Source: Impatiens glandulifera
Taxonomy: Eukaryota > Streptophyta > Magnoliopsida > Ericales > Balsaminaceae
Direction: 5' to 3'
Length of the DNA: 64,000 nucleotides
Assembly (NCBI RefSeq): GCF_907164915.1
Contig: NC_061868.1
Span: forward strand, 43,849,774-43,913,773
Positions 33,349 to 46,598 of the stretch are shown in pieces; the first letter of the stretch is position 1; every line of letters starts with the position of its first letter. The notes beneath the pieces are model-generated. The model made no database searches, was not told the DNA's origin, and worked only from the letters and a program-made list of their open reading frames with translations. A program made the translations under genes and the position numbers.

Positions 33349-34040
33349 GGAAATACTTGTAGAGTATTCTAAACACAATAGAACATGTTTTAAGATACAA
33401 TTCAATTATGTAAGATTCATAAATCTATCATTTCCCTTTTCCAAACAGTATAAACAAGTGAAAGAGATCAGAACATTGAGCCAGGAAAACAAGCAAGGCA
33501 TCAAAGTAAGAAGCATGAGAAAACAAATAAACAACCACTGAGAAACAAAATCAACGTTAATTTCATAATCTGGATCCTCAGGTTCAAGAATCGAGTCATT
33601 TAGAAGTCAACCTACAGCTTTTGGCCAGTTAAAAGCGATCACAAATTTAGTCGAAATCTGTAGCAGGTCAAGTAGATGATGTTCTTGATAATAGATTTCG
33701 TAGATTCATGTGTAAGTAATTAAGTGTAACTTTGCCGCGCTATAGTTGTAATAGATACAAATAAATAAATCTTGGACTGAAGACAAAGAAAGAAACAAGG
33801 AATGAATGAAAACAAAAGAAGTAACAAGAGTCGATCTGGAGAGATATAAGCAATAGATTTGCTTATAGTGATGCGATTTGAAGACGGATTGGACGGAATA
33901 ACACATGATTGAGTGATTACCTGGATCGAAGGAAGCTGCTGCGGCGAGAAATTGGGGAGAGAGAATGGAGGATTTGGTGTTGATGATGATGATTCGATGA
34001 ATGGTAAAACGTGGCCGGTGGAACACAGTATGGTTTACCG
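33349..34040 (-). promoter_or_regulatory. 5' UTR of the ATI-type gene with a ~550-bp leader intron
   Basis: On the minus strand a pyrimidine-rich leader ends at a good donor (gatccag|gtaatc, intron side starting at 33920). An acceptor (tgtttag) ends at 33369, 20 bases before the start codon. The implied intron 33369-33920 is T-rich. The leader has an ATG at 34044 that would open an upstream frame if transcription starts to its right. Inferred from splice-like signals only. Confidence 0.5.
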
Positions 34041-34454
34041 GCAAATGTGGCGTGTTCGCCTGTCATTTTGCATCTTTTATTTATTTAATATAAATAATTA
34101 CTAAAATGAAAAGAGATAAAAGCAAGATTAAAAAAAAATAATAATAATTTTTACACAATATTTATTTTGTAAATGAGTAATAATATTTTATTTTTATTTT
34201 TTTAATATTAAAATTTAAAATAAATATTATTTTTATGCTTCTCCAAAATCCATATGACATGCCACATAATTATATAATTATATCCTGTTACCCAAAAATC
34301 AAAATAAAAATAACAATTTCTTAATTCATTATCATTATAATATAATATAGTAGGAAGATATATTCTTAAAATATTCTTAATATATTTTAAGAATCATATC
34401 ATACATTATAGTGGTATCATACATTATAGTGGTAACTTATAAGTATTATAAATT

Positions 34455-35285
34455 GAGAAAAATGTCAATTTTATCATCGAATTAAAATAAAATATTAACA
34501 TATATCATCGAACTAATTTTTATTCGTTTATATCACTGTAGTTGAATTTAATGTTCATCTATGTTGCTAGTTAACTAAAACATTCGTCTTGTTAAGATTT
34601 TTGTTAAATGAGTGAATAATTGACATGTCATTTTTTAAAAATTAATATATTATATATTTATTTTTATTTATCATTCTAAATAATAAAATCAAAAACCATT
34701 ACATTTTCAAAATATTCACTTTAAAAAAAATTAATATATCTTCCCTTCTAATTTTTTCCACTCCATTTGCTTTTGAGTGATTCATTTTCAATAATTCAAA
34801 ACGATTCCATCCGTGGGAGCATATCACCGGCGGTTACTGAACTAGACGACGACAATGACGACGATGAGAAGGCGGCGGTAGGTATTGGTTTGAGGGTTTG
34901 ACCAGGTGTTGGTAATTAATGTTTGGTTATTGTTGTTCCTCCATGTCTCTATGTCATCATCATAGTCGGGTGTTCCAATTTCATGGCAGTAATTGATCGA
35001 TTAAGTATAGTAATTAACTGGGCTTAGTAGAGAGTATCTTACTAAAGAAGAAAAAATATGATTCGAGTCAGATGGAGAGAAAGAGATATGCGATGATAAA
35101 TACTCAATAGATTTTATAATTGACTAAAAAAATAGATCTTTCCCATTTTTTTAAAACATTTCTCTCATAAACAAAAAAATTAATAAATTTGGATGTTTTT
35201 ATTAACTAGTGACATAAATATGAACATTAAATTCAATTTATAAAATTGATAAAATTAGTTCGATCATAAAATTGATATTCTTCCC
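34455..35285. mobile_element. Probable old Mutator-type element with a non-AT-rich interior (Pack-MULE-like)
   Basis: The left end (tcaattttatcatcgaa, then catcgaactaattttta, then gttgaatttaatgttcat) is found inverted at the right end, giving imperfect terminal repeats of roughly 100-150 bp. Flanking 9-mers attataaat and actaaaaat agree at 7 of 9 positions, compatible with an eroded 9-bp duplication. The interior (about 34740-35090) is clearly less AT-rich, with gacgacgacaatgacgacga and ggcggcggtagg phrases, unlike the ends. That suggests captured gene DNA, but I cannot recognise a source gene and no long frame survives. Confidence 0.5.
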
Positions 35286-35640
35286 ACTAAAAATCTAGTT
35301 ATTCAATTTATAAAATTAAAATAATAGTTGATTATTTTTGAATAAATAAAATCAAAACAATTAATCTATGTCAAAGCCTAATCAAACAATTAATTAGATT
35401 AATTATTGTAATAAATAAATCCTAAACTAATTAAGGATAATGGCCAAAAGAAATAAATAAAATAATTTAGGATAATTGTTGTGTCTTTGAAATAAATTAT
35501 TTATTAAACCCAAAAATATAAAAAAATATAAAAATTTGACAAAATAAATGTCACATTTATTTTAAATAATTTGTATATTTTAAAAGATTGAAAAATAAAG
35601 CCAAAAGGGTAAAGAAAAATCAATTTGAAAATTAAAAGAG
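35286..35640. other. AT-rich spacer
   Basis: AT-rich DNA with no frame, repeat or motif I can support. Confidence 0.35.
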
Positions 35641-37140
35641 AACTAACATAACACTCCACAACTATAACTCCCGCTTAAACTCAAAGCGCTTCCAGAAGGA
35701 ATCAAACTCGAAAAATGAAAAAAAATAAGAACGAAAAAATGGGACAACGGATTAGTACATAGCTCGCAAACACACTTCACCAGACTCAGAACTTACTGTT
35801 TGACGAACGCGAACCCAAGACCTCAGAGAGGCTAAAAATATCCACTTTTTGTTGTCACTAGGCTAGAGGAGGGGATACAAAAAAATTTAATTTCAAATAA
35901 GCCCTTAAGGTTTAAATTAAAAAATTAACATGTAATCGGGTGTAGCCGAAATCCAAAAGGATCGCTACAGTCGAAATCACAGTCATCAGATAAATGCTGA
36001 ATTTTCATCCAACGCATAAGAGTTGTTTACATCCCCCATTGTAACAGAAGAAAACGTGTGCGCGAAGTAGCAAACGGCTGCTCCAACGTTGTCTCCTCCA
36101 ATGCGGATGGAAGGCTCAAACGCTAACTGAACGCCAACGGAGCGTCCCACGTTCGCCAAATACGCGCAAAACGACGTCATTTCCTCCTAGATTGTTGTAT
36201 TCATTGCGATGTCAAATGGATAATTATCCACTACCATCTTTGATTTTTCAAAGATGGAATTTCATCGTTTCTTGATCGTTTGACTTGATTCGAAAAGTGA
36301 AATGATTACCATACTTCGGTGATCATTTTCCCTAAGCATATGATCGTCATGATGGCCTAAACCAACAATTGACCGGAAGAACAGTCTAAACACCATTATG
36401 AGTGTTTGACTAATTGAAGCTTACTTGGTCGATCAATCGACCTTGGGAGGCTATAAATAGTCTCCATTGATGAATCTGAAAGTAAAAGATCCACTCTCAA
36501 GCCCTCAATCAAGAAATTTCATAAATTTGTCATTAAAGCTTCAAAACTTCTGAATTTTCGGAAATTCTATATAAGACATCAAAGCTTGCATTTATGCATC
36601 CTCAAATCTTCTCTAAAGATTAAGGAGTGTTCTCTAATCCTTAGTAAACTTTTAATCATCCTCTATATCGAATTACTAGTTTGAATTGAAATTTTAACAT
36701 TTCAGTTTTGATAGTTCGGTATACTGTCTGGATAATCGATTTTCTTGATTGAGAAACGATTTAAGGATTATTTGTGAGTTTTCTGTTGAAGCCAAACACA
36801 ATCAATCGATCTAAACTAAAAAACCCCAAATTTAAATTTGAAAAATTCAAAATCGGTTTTCTGTTTTTGAGTTAATCATCAAGAACAATAGCCCATAAAG
36901 TTACCCAACATGTTTCTATTGATGTTGGACACCTATTTGGATCATATTTGAATCTCGATCATGTTTGATCAAAATTAAAATTTTCAAAAAAAATAAAAAA
37001 ATTAAGTTCTTAAATTGGTCCAAATGAACAGTCAGTGTTTATGTTTTGGTACCAATCAATCATATGAAGTATAAAGAAGTTATTTCCAAACTTCTTACAC
37101 TTCATTAAACTTTAAAACCAAAAATCCGATTTGTGACCTT
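35641..37140. mobile_element. Possible degenerate LTR-retrotransposon fragment
   Basis: This 1.5-kb stretch is less AT-rich than its surroundings and has no gene. It contains gcgaacccaagacctcagag near 35810, a TATA-like ggctataaatag near 36450 followed by an A/T- and C-rich leader, and long TTTGATC/AAATTC-rich sequence to about 37140. This resembles LTR and leader regions of large plant gypsy elements. No terminal repeats, primer site or pol motif was found, so identity rests on general appearance. The 64-residue minus-strand frame at 35986-36180 has no known motif. Confidence 0.3.
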
Positions 37141-37286
37141 CAAACTATTTTGCAAAAACTCGATTCAAGAAATTCCTTGGGTTATTCATAAAATCTTTGC
37201 GACTAGAATCCATAAGAAATAAAATGCAGTCATCATTTTTGTTATAATGGAAGAATCAATACTTGGACTAAATATCAAGATGGTAT

Positions 37287-37606
37287 GTACTAACTGTTAT
37301 TTTGGCACAATTAGAATCCCACATTGGAATATGATGGGAGTGAGAGAAGTTTCTTAGTATAAAAAAAACTCTCCTCAAAATTAGAATCTCACAACAGAAG
37401 ATGATGAGAGTGGGGAAATTTCATAGTCTATAAAAGAAACTCTATCTCCTTTAGTTTATTGTATTCAATACTTATATATCTTCTTTTTTATTAATTGATA
37501 GCCTTAGTGCTCGGAGACGTAAACAATATTTGGATGAACTCCGTTATCAATTTCTTAGTGTGTTCTTTCTTACATTTCTTCTTTTATTCTATCAGTTTTC
37601 CCAACA
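37287..37606 (+). repeat. 5' LTR relic of a Tnt1-type copia element
   Basis: It ends ttttcccaaca directly before a degenerate tRNA-Met primer site (tagtatcagaacc, 37609-37621). Inside, two ~70-bp direct repeats begin aattagaatcccac and aattagaatctcac, each containing gatgrgagtg and ending aaactct, a pattern of U3 tandem repeats. The left border (tgttattttggcac) is approximate. Confidence 0.5.
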
Positions 37607-40600
37607 AGTAGTATCAGAACCAAATGTGAGGTCGAATTTGAAGTTTGCAGTGGAAATATTTGATGGAACTGGGCATTTTGGCATGTGGAAATGTGATGTT
37701 CTAGATTATCTTTTTTAGCAGGGTTTAGATGTTGCTAGGTCAGAAAGCCAAATGGTATAAAAGAAAAAGAATGGAGTATCATTAATCAGTTGGCGTGCAG
37801 AACAATTCGATCGTGCATGTCTAGAGAGTAGAAGTATGCTGTGAAGAACGAAACTTCTGCACAGAAACTATGACAAACATTGGAGGATAAATTTCTAAAG
37901 AAGACTAGTTAGAATAAGTTCCTTATGAAGAAGCGTTTGTTCCGATTTGATTACTAATCAGATACTACTATTAATGAACACATTACTAAGTTTAATCAAT
38001 TAGTATCAGATTTTTTAAATATTGATGTGAAATTTGAGGATTAAGATCTGATCTTTATGTTGTTATCGTCCCTACCTAATGTATTTAAACATTTAAAAAC
38101 AACGTTACTTCATGGGAAAGGAAATGAATCTCTTAATGTTGTAAATTCTGTTTTTTATAGTCACGAATTGAAAAAATAGGACAAAAGAAAAAACAAAATA
38201 TCTATAGTAGATGAAGCATTGGTAGGAAGAGATCTTCAGCTAAACAAATAAAAAAGGAGAGAAGGAAGATCCAAAAATAGAGTTGCTAAAGATGAATGTG
38301 TTTTCCGTCATGAGAAATGACATTAGAAGAAAAACTGTCCAAAGCTGAAAAAGAGATGGAATGATTCTGAAGATACAAATGTTGCAGAAAACAAAAATGA
38401 TACAGATTCAGACATCTCTTTGACGATGTCACACACAACTAAGGATGACAATGAGACAGTTCGGGGCGGAGAATACATTTACCATCCCCGCCACATTTGA
38501 TTTTTTCGGTTTTTGGGAATTCTCCTGGGGCAACGTTAATAAAATATTTATAAAAGAAATAAAAAAATTATATAAACGAATTTTTTAATATAATATATAT
38601 GATAATATATTGAAATTTTATATTATTATAAAGAAATAAACTTACAACTCTTATAAAATATAATTAATAAATATATTTGTGATTTTATATTTCATTGTGT
38701 GTTTATTATAGTGTTCGGGACGAATCGGGGTGAGATCAGGGTGGGTCAGGGCGGGAGACACAAATACCATTCCCGCCCCATCCCCGTTCGGTTTCGGAGA
38801 AAACCGTCCCAAACGGGACAATTCGGTTCAGTTTTCGCAGTGCGGTTTTAAATTGTCATTCTTACACACAACATCACATCTTGATACGTGAATACTAGAC
38901 TCAGCTTGCACTTATCATATGCCATTAGTTCGAGAGTGGTTGTTTAACTTCAAAATACTAGAGGGTAGAATTGTTAAATGATAAATGATCATACATGTAA
39001 AATAAAAAGGATAGATTCAATCAAATTGAAAAATGATGATGGATCCACCAGAATTGTCAGAGATGTTTGATATGCCTACACGTGAGAATGAAAAATGAAA
39101 AATTTAAAATAATCTCTAAAACACTAGTGATATTGAAAGGCATTAGAAAAAGCAGTAATATGTACTACTATCAAGGTAGTACAGTTAATGAGATAACAAC
39201 AACTATATCAACTTCAAGCAGCAGTAAAGAATCAGAGACAACAAAGCTATGACATATGTGTTTGGGACATGTTGTTGAGAATTCTATGAAAATTCTTGTT
39301 AAGAAAGGATTGCTGAAATACACAAATATTTATAAATTAGATTTTGTGAACATTGTATTATGGGAAAACAAATGCGAGTAAAATTTGGCACGGTTATCCA
39401 TAACACCAAAGGTATATTAAACTATGTGCACTCAGATGTATGGGGATTTGCCAATACACATCTCTTAGAGGTAGACATTAATTTGTTACTTTTATTGATG
39501 ATTTTTCCAAAAGAGTATTAGTGTTTACTATTATGAACAAAGATTAAGTGTTTAAGATTTTTCTTAAATGGAAAACTCAAGTTTAAACTAGAGAGGAAGA
39601 AAGATCAAAATTCTTTAAACTGATAACGGTGGAGAATACAAATATAATATATTTTAGAAGTTATTTCAAGAGTGTGGCATAGTTCGACACTACATAGTCA
39701 GAAAAACACCATAGTAAAATAGAGTATCAGAATGTATGAACAGAACATTGGTGGAGAAAGTTCGATGTATGTTGTCTAATGTTGGGTTAGACAAGAAATT
39801 TTGGGCAAAAGCTGTGTCATATGCTTAACATTTGGTAAATCGTCTACCATCTACACTTGGTGGCAAGACTCTATTAGAGGTATGGTCTAGAAATATGATA
39901 CTAATTAGGATTTTTTGCATATTTTTTTGTTCTACAACGCATTATGTTGTAGCTAAATCAAAGTTAGATCCACGAGCAAAGAAGGCTATGTTTATGAGAT
40001 TTACTCTAGTATTTGGATGTAAAGAAAACTATTATCAGTAGAGATGTTACTTTTGACGAATCTTTAATTTTTTATATAAAGTAACACCAGACAAGAATGA
40101 TTGTACTCCGCAAAAGGTGGAGTTTGAGCAGATAAAGATAATCCTAACTACAAGTGACTCTCCGACAACAGATAAAAATTCAGATGAGGAAGAGGTAATT
40201 CTGACTCATGAACCTTCACAACAACGTGAATCAATTGTAGTGAACAGACCAAGACGATTTACTCAAAAACCATCTCGGTTTGTTGACATGACGGCTTATG
40301 CACTTCTAGTCAAAGATAACGTTCCATCCACTTTTTTAAATGCCATTCGAAGTACTGAAAATGGAAAGGTTCTATGAAAGATGAGATGCATTCTCTTTTG
40401 AAAAATGAGACATGGAAGTTGACGCATCTACTGAAAGAGAAAAAGTCTATTAGTTGTAAATGAATATTTTCAATGAAAGATGGATTCCCGATAAAACTGA
40501 TTTCGCTACAAGACAAGATTGGTAGCTAAAGTTTACGCTAAGAAGGAAAAAGTCGATTATAATGAGTTATTTTCTCTTATTGTTAAACATTCTTCCATTA

Positions 40601-40920
40601 GAATTTGGTTGGCATTGGTAGCGTAGATAAATTTGAAGCTAGCTCACCTAGATGTGAAAACCGCATTCCTACACAATCATTTGAACGAGAAAATCTACAT
40701 GTCTTAACTAAATTGATTCAAAGTTGCTGATAAAAAAAATTGGGTTTGCAAATTGAACAAATCATTGTACGGTTTGAAGCAATCGCCGAGACAATGGTAC
40801 AAGCCATTTAAGAAGTTTATGACGACCACAAGTACACAAGAAACAAATATGATCCTTGTGTGTATTTGCACAAACTAAAAGATGAGTCTTATATCTATCT
40901 ATTCTTGTACCGTTAATGAT
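37607..40920 (+). pseudogene. Decayed copia gag-pol, truncated in reverse transcriptase
   Basis: Many stops and frameshifts, but the order of remnants is clear. A Gag start lies near 37640 (FDGTGHFGMWK, as in Tnt1-type Gag). A protease-like ILDSACTYHM follows near 38890-38930. Integrase remnants come next (HSDVWG near 39430, DNGGEY near 39620, LVNRLPS at 39832). An RT start is seen with LDVKTAFLH near 40650 and LYGLKQSPRQWY near 40770. The reading collapses near 40900, about where the YVDD box should be, and tandem-array DNA starts. Integrase precedes RT, so this is Ty1-copia. The element is split by a hAT-type MITE at 38440-38864. Distinct from and far older than the intact copia at 17.5 kb. 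Confidence 0.85.
38440..38864. mobile_element. hAT-type MITE, 425 bp, with 8-bp target duplication
   Basis: Ends taaggatgacaat and attgtcattctta form 13-bp inverted repeats with one mismatch. They are flanked by cacacaac on both sides (38432-38439, 38865-38872). An 8-bp duplication and short terminal repeats indicate hAT. Both ends carry GC-rich phrases (ttcggggcgg; catccccgttcgg), while the middle is AT-rich. No coding capacity. It sits inside the copia relic next to the protease remnant, so it inserted after the copia element. Confidence 0.88.
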
Positions 40921-43551
40921 ATATATTCTTATATCTATATAAAAATCATAGGGATTAATAAATAATTTTGGAGTTAATTAAGGAGTGGGGCAAGGGTGGG
41001 AATATGAGAGGGAGTGGGAAAAACAATTTGCATATGAAAGATAGAGGAATAATAAGATAGTGATTATTTTGTCAGAGTAATAAATATATATGAAATATAG
41101 AAGAATAATATGATAGTCTTTTATTCTTAAAAAAACACAATTTCAAGATAATTAAACCAATGCAATTGCAATTGCAAACACCCACTTTTCTTTCCCAAAA
41201 TTGTATTTAATATTATTAATTATATATTATAAAATATTTTTACCTTATAATATTATATTATTTTTGATATGTTAAGTTTTTCTCTATCCATAATGTATAT
41301 TTTTTCTAGCTTTATTATATAATAGAGTAATGGGTGAGGTAAGATTTTGTAGCGAGACTTGTAAAGGTAATTAGAATTGATGACTAAACCTAATTAAAAA
41401 TATTTATTTATCTCTTCTCTTTATTTATATTTTTTCTTTTTTTATTTATTATTTTATAATTATATATCTATATATTTGTATATTTAAATTAATTTATATA
41501 TTTTTAATTAATAACTAGAAAAATTAATAAATATATATAAAAAAGAATAAAAAATTAAATATGAATATGATTAATTTGTTTTAATCTAATTAATTATTTT
41601 TTCATCTATTAATTTATTACGGTTAATAGTTAATAAATATAGATAAAAATTTAACTCTCCTATTATTCCTCTATCTTTTGTTATATATATATATATTTTT
41701 TCATGTTTTAATATATATTTTAAAATATTTTTTATACTAGTTAATATTTTTTATATTTAATTTGTATATTTAATATTTTTTTTGATAAAATGTATAATTA
41801 TTATATTTATTTTAAAGGGTCACAAATTTTGAATTTGCATTGGCCTCTTAACTCTCGAACGACCCTACCCTAGTGGATACTATCTTTTGGTTAAAAACAA
41901 TAGTAAGAGATCAAACTTTAATTCTTTCTAATAAAAAATATATAAGTGCTTACTCTATTTTTATTTATTTTCTTTTTGTTTTGTCTGAGTAAATAAATAT
42001 ATATAAAAAATAGAGAAATTATAGGATAGTAAAAAGTTTATTCTTTATAACTAAAATTTAAAATATACACATGTGTTTATTTTTAATCTCTAACTAAAAA
42101 TTATAAATTACACACTTATAGGAGAATTAAATTTTTACTTTTATTCTTTCCACTTAAGAATAAAAAATATATACGTATTTACTCTATTTCTGTTTTGTGA
42201 GTAAATAAATATATATGAAAGATCGATGAATAATAGGAGAGTTAAATTTTTATTTTTTCTACATAAGATTAGTGGTTACACGTGTTTACTCTTTTTTATA
42301 AATATATATGAAAGATAGAGGAATAATAAGATAGTAATTGTTTTGTCAGAGTAAATAAATATATATATAAAATATAGAAGAATAATATGATAGTCTTTTA
42401 TTCTTTCCACCTAATAATAATAAAAACACATGTGGTTAAGCTGTGGTTAAGCTCGTCCAAAATAATGAAACCAATGCAATTACACTTGCAAACGCCCACT
42501 TTTCTGTTCCAAAATTTTATTTAATATTATTAATTATATATTATAAAATATTTTTACCTTATAATATTATATTATTTTTGATTTATTTCCGTATAATATG
42601 TTTTTCTCTATCCATACTGTATATTTTTTCTAGCTTTATTATATAATAGAGTAATGGGTGAGTTAAAATTTCCTAACGAGACATGTAAAGTACAATGTAA
42701 TTAGAATGATGGCTAAGCCTAATTCAAAATATTTATTTATCTCTTCTCTTTATTTATATTTTTTCTTTTTTTATTTATTTTTTTATAATTATATATTTAT
42801 ATATATATATATTTGAATATTTAAATTAATTAATTAATTTATATATTTTTAATTAATAACTAGAAAAAAGAATAAATATATATAAAAAAGAATAAGAAAT
42901 TAAATATGAATATGATTAATTTGTTTTAATCTAATTAATTATTTTTTCATCTATTAATTTATTACGGTTAATAGTTAATAAATATATATAAAAATTTAAC
43001 TTTCCTATTATTCCTCTATCTTTTGTTATATATATATATATATTTTTCATGTTTTAATATATATTTAAAAAAAAAATTATACTAGTTAATATTTTTTATA
43101 TTTAATTTGTATATTTAATATTTTTTTTTTTTATAAAATGAATAATTATTATATTTATTTTATATGGCCACAAATTTTGAATTTGCATTGGGCCTTTAAC
43201 TCCCGAACGACTCTAGTGGATACTATCCACTATCTTTCAGTTAAAAACAATAGTAAGATCAAACTTTAATTCTTTCTAATAAAAAATAAAAATATTTAAG
43301 TGCTTACTCTCTTTTTATTTATTTTCTTTCTGTTTTGTCTGAATAAATAAATATATAAAAAAAATAGAGAAATTATAGGATAGTAAAAAGTTTATTCTTT
43401 ATAACTAAAATTTAAAATATACACACGGTGTTTATTTTTATTCTCTAACTAAAAATTATAAATTACACGAGAATTAAATTTTTACTTTTATTCTTTTCAC
43501 CTAAGAATAAAAAATATATACGTGTTTACTCTATTTCTGTTTTTTTGTAAA

Positions 43552-43554
<3 letters not shown>

Positions 43555-43622
<68 letters not shown>
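43555..43622. repeat. (AT)n microsatellite inside an array unit
   Basis: About 34 AT dinucleotides. Equivalent positions in other units have only 4-14, so it expands or contracts independently of the unit. Confidence 0.85.
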
Positions 43623-43626
<4 letters not shown>

Positions 43627-43699
43627 GATAGAGGAATAATAAGAGAGTTAAATTTTTATTTTTTCTACATAAGAATAGTGGTTACACGTGTTTACTCTT

Positions 43700-46563
43700 T
43701 TTTTTGTTTTGTCAGATTAAGATAGAGGAATAATATGTTTACTCTTTTCTGTTTTGTCTGATTAAGATAGAGGAATAATAAGATACTGACTGTGTTTACT
43801 CTTTTTCTGTTTTGTCTGATTAAGATAGAGGAATAATAAGATACTGACTGTTTTGTCAGAGGAATAATAAGATACTGACTGACTGTTTTGTCAGAGTAAA
43901 TAAATATATATATGAAATATAGAAGAATAATATGATAGTCTTTTATTCTTTCTTCCTGAGAATAAAATAAAACATACGTCCAAAGATAATTAAACCAATG
44001 CAATTGCACAATTGCACTTGCAGACACCCACTTTTCTGTCCCAAAATTGTATTTAATATTATTAATTATATATTATAAAATATTTTTACCTTATAATATT
44101 ATATTATTTTTAATTTATTTCCGTATTATATGTTAAGTTTTTCTCCATCCATATTGTATATTTTTTCTAGCTTTATTATATAATAGAGTAATGGGTGAGG
44201 TAAATTTTGTAACCAGACTTGTAAAGTAATTAGAATTGATGAATAAACCTAATTCAAAATATTTATCTATCTCTTCTCATTATTTATATTTTTTCTTTTT
44301 TTATCTATTATTTTATAATTATATATCTATATATTTGTATATTTAAATTAATTAATTAATTTATATATTTTTAATTAATAACTAGAAAAAATAATAAATA
44401 TATATAAAAAAGAATAAGAAATTAAATATGAATATGATTAATTTGTTTTAATCTAATTAATTATTTTTTCATCTATTAATTTATTACGGTTAATAGTTAA
44501 TAAATATATATATAAATTTAACTTTCCTATTATTCCTCTATCTTTTGTTATATATTTTTTTTTTCATGTTTTAATATATATTTAAAAAAAAATTATACTA
44601 GTTAATATTTTTTATATTTAATTTGTATATTTAATATTATTTTTTTTTATAAAATGAATAATTATTATATTTATTTTATATGGCTACAAATTTGCATTGG
44701 GCCTTTAACTCCCGAACGACTCTAGTGGATACTATCCACTATCTTTCAGTTAAAAACAATAGTAAGATCAAACTTTAATTCTTTCTAATAAAAAATAAAA
44801 ATATTTAAGTGCTTACTCTCTTTTTATTTATTTTCTTTCTGTTTTGTCTGAATAAATAAATATATAAAAAAAATAGAGAAATTATAGGATAGTAAAAAGT
44901 TTATTCTTTATAACTAAAATTTAAAATATACACACGGTGTTTATTTTTATTCTCTAACTAAAAATTATAAATTACACGAGAATTAAATTTTTACTTTTAT
45001 TCTTTTCACCTAAGAATAAAAAATATATACGTGTTTACTCTATTTCTGTTTTTTTTAAATGAATATATATATATATATGAAAGATAGAGGAATAATAAGA
45101 GAGTTAAATTTTTATTTTTTCTACATAAGAATAGTGGTTACACTTGTTTACTCTTTTTCTGTTTTGTCAGATTAAGATAGAGGAATAATAAGATACTGAC
45201 TGTGTTTACTCTTTTTCTGTTTTGTCTGATTAAGATAGAGGAATAATAAGATACTGACTGTGTTTACTCTTTTTCTGTTTTGTCTGATAGAGGAATAATA
45301 ATTTTTCTGTTTTGTCTGATTAAGATAGAGGAATAATAAGATACTGACTGTTTTGTCAGAGCAATAATAAGATACTGACTGACTGTTTTGTCAGAGTAAA
45401 TAAATATATGAAATATAGAAGAATAATATGATAGTCTTTTATTCTTTCTTCCTTCCTGAGAATAAAATAAAACATACGTCCAAGATAATTAAACCAATGC
45501 AATTGCACAATTGCACTTGCAGACACCCACTTTTCTGTCCCAAAATTGTATTTAATATTATTAATTATATATTATAAAATATTTTTACCTTATAATATTA
45601 TATTATTTTTAATTTATTTCTGTATTATATGTTAAGTTTTTCTCCATCATATTGTATATTTTTTCTAGCTTTATTATATAATAGAGTAATGGGTGAGGTA
45701 AATTTTGTAACGAGACTTGTAAAGTAATTAGAATTGATTAATAAACCTAATTCAAAATATTTATCTATCTCTTCTCATTATTTATATTATTTCTTTTTTT
45801 ATCTATTATTTTATAATTATATATCTATATATTTGTATATTTAAATTAATTAATTAATTTATATATTTTTAATTAATAACTAGAAAAAATAATAAATATA
45901 TATAAAAAAAATAAGAAATTAAATATGAATATGATTAATTTGTTTTAATCTAATTAATTATTTTTTCATCTATTAATTTATTACGGTTAATAGTTAATAA
46001 ATATATATAAAAATTTAACTTTCCTACTATTCCTCTATCTTTTGTTATATATTTTTTTTCCATGTTTTAATATATATTTAAAAAAAAAATTATACTAGTT
46101 AATATTTTTTATATTTAATTTGTATATTTAATATTATTTTTTTTTTATAAAATGAATAATTTTTATATTTATTTTATATGGCCACAAATTTTGAATTTGC
46201 ATTGGGCCTTTAACTCCCGAACGACTCTAGTGGATACTATCCACTATCTTTCACTTAAAAACAATAGTAAGATCAAACTTTAATTTTTTCTAATAAAAAA
46301 TAAAAATATTTAAGTGCTTACTCTCTTTTTATTTATTTTCTTTCTGTTTTGTCTGAATAAATAAATATATATAAAAAATAGAGAAATTATAGGATAGTAA
46401 AATATTTATTCTTTATAACTAAAATTTAAAATATACACGGTGTTTATTTTTATTCTCTAACTAAAAATTATAAATTACACGAGAATTAAATTTTTACTTT
46501 TATTCTTTTCACCTAAGAATAAAAAATATATACGTGTTTACTCAATTTCTGTTTTTTTGTAAA

Positions 46564-46598
<35 letters not shown>

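Noticed and set aside
35986..36180. 64-residue minus-strand frame with relatively balanced composition
   Set aside because: No recognisable motif or splice partners; it sits in a possible LTR fragment whose composition explains the open frame.
37607..40920. Endogenous pararetrovirus or gypsy origin for the decayed pol region
   Set aside because: Integrase remnants precede reverse transcriptase and a tRNA-Met primer site follows an LTR, which is the Ty1-copia arrangement; no movement- or coat-protein signal is visible.
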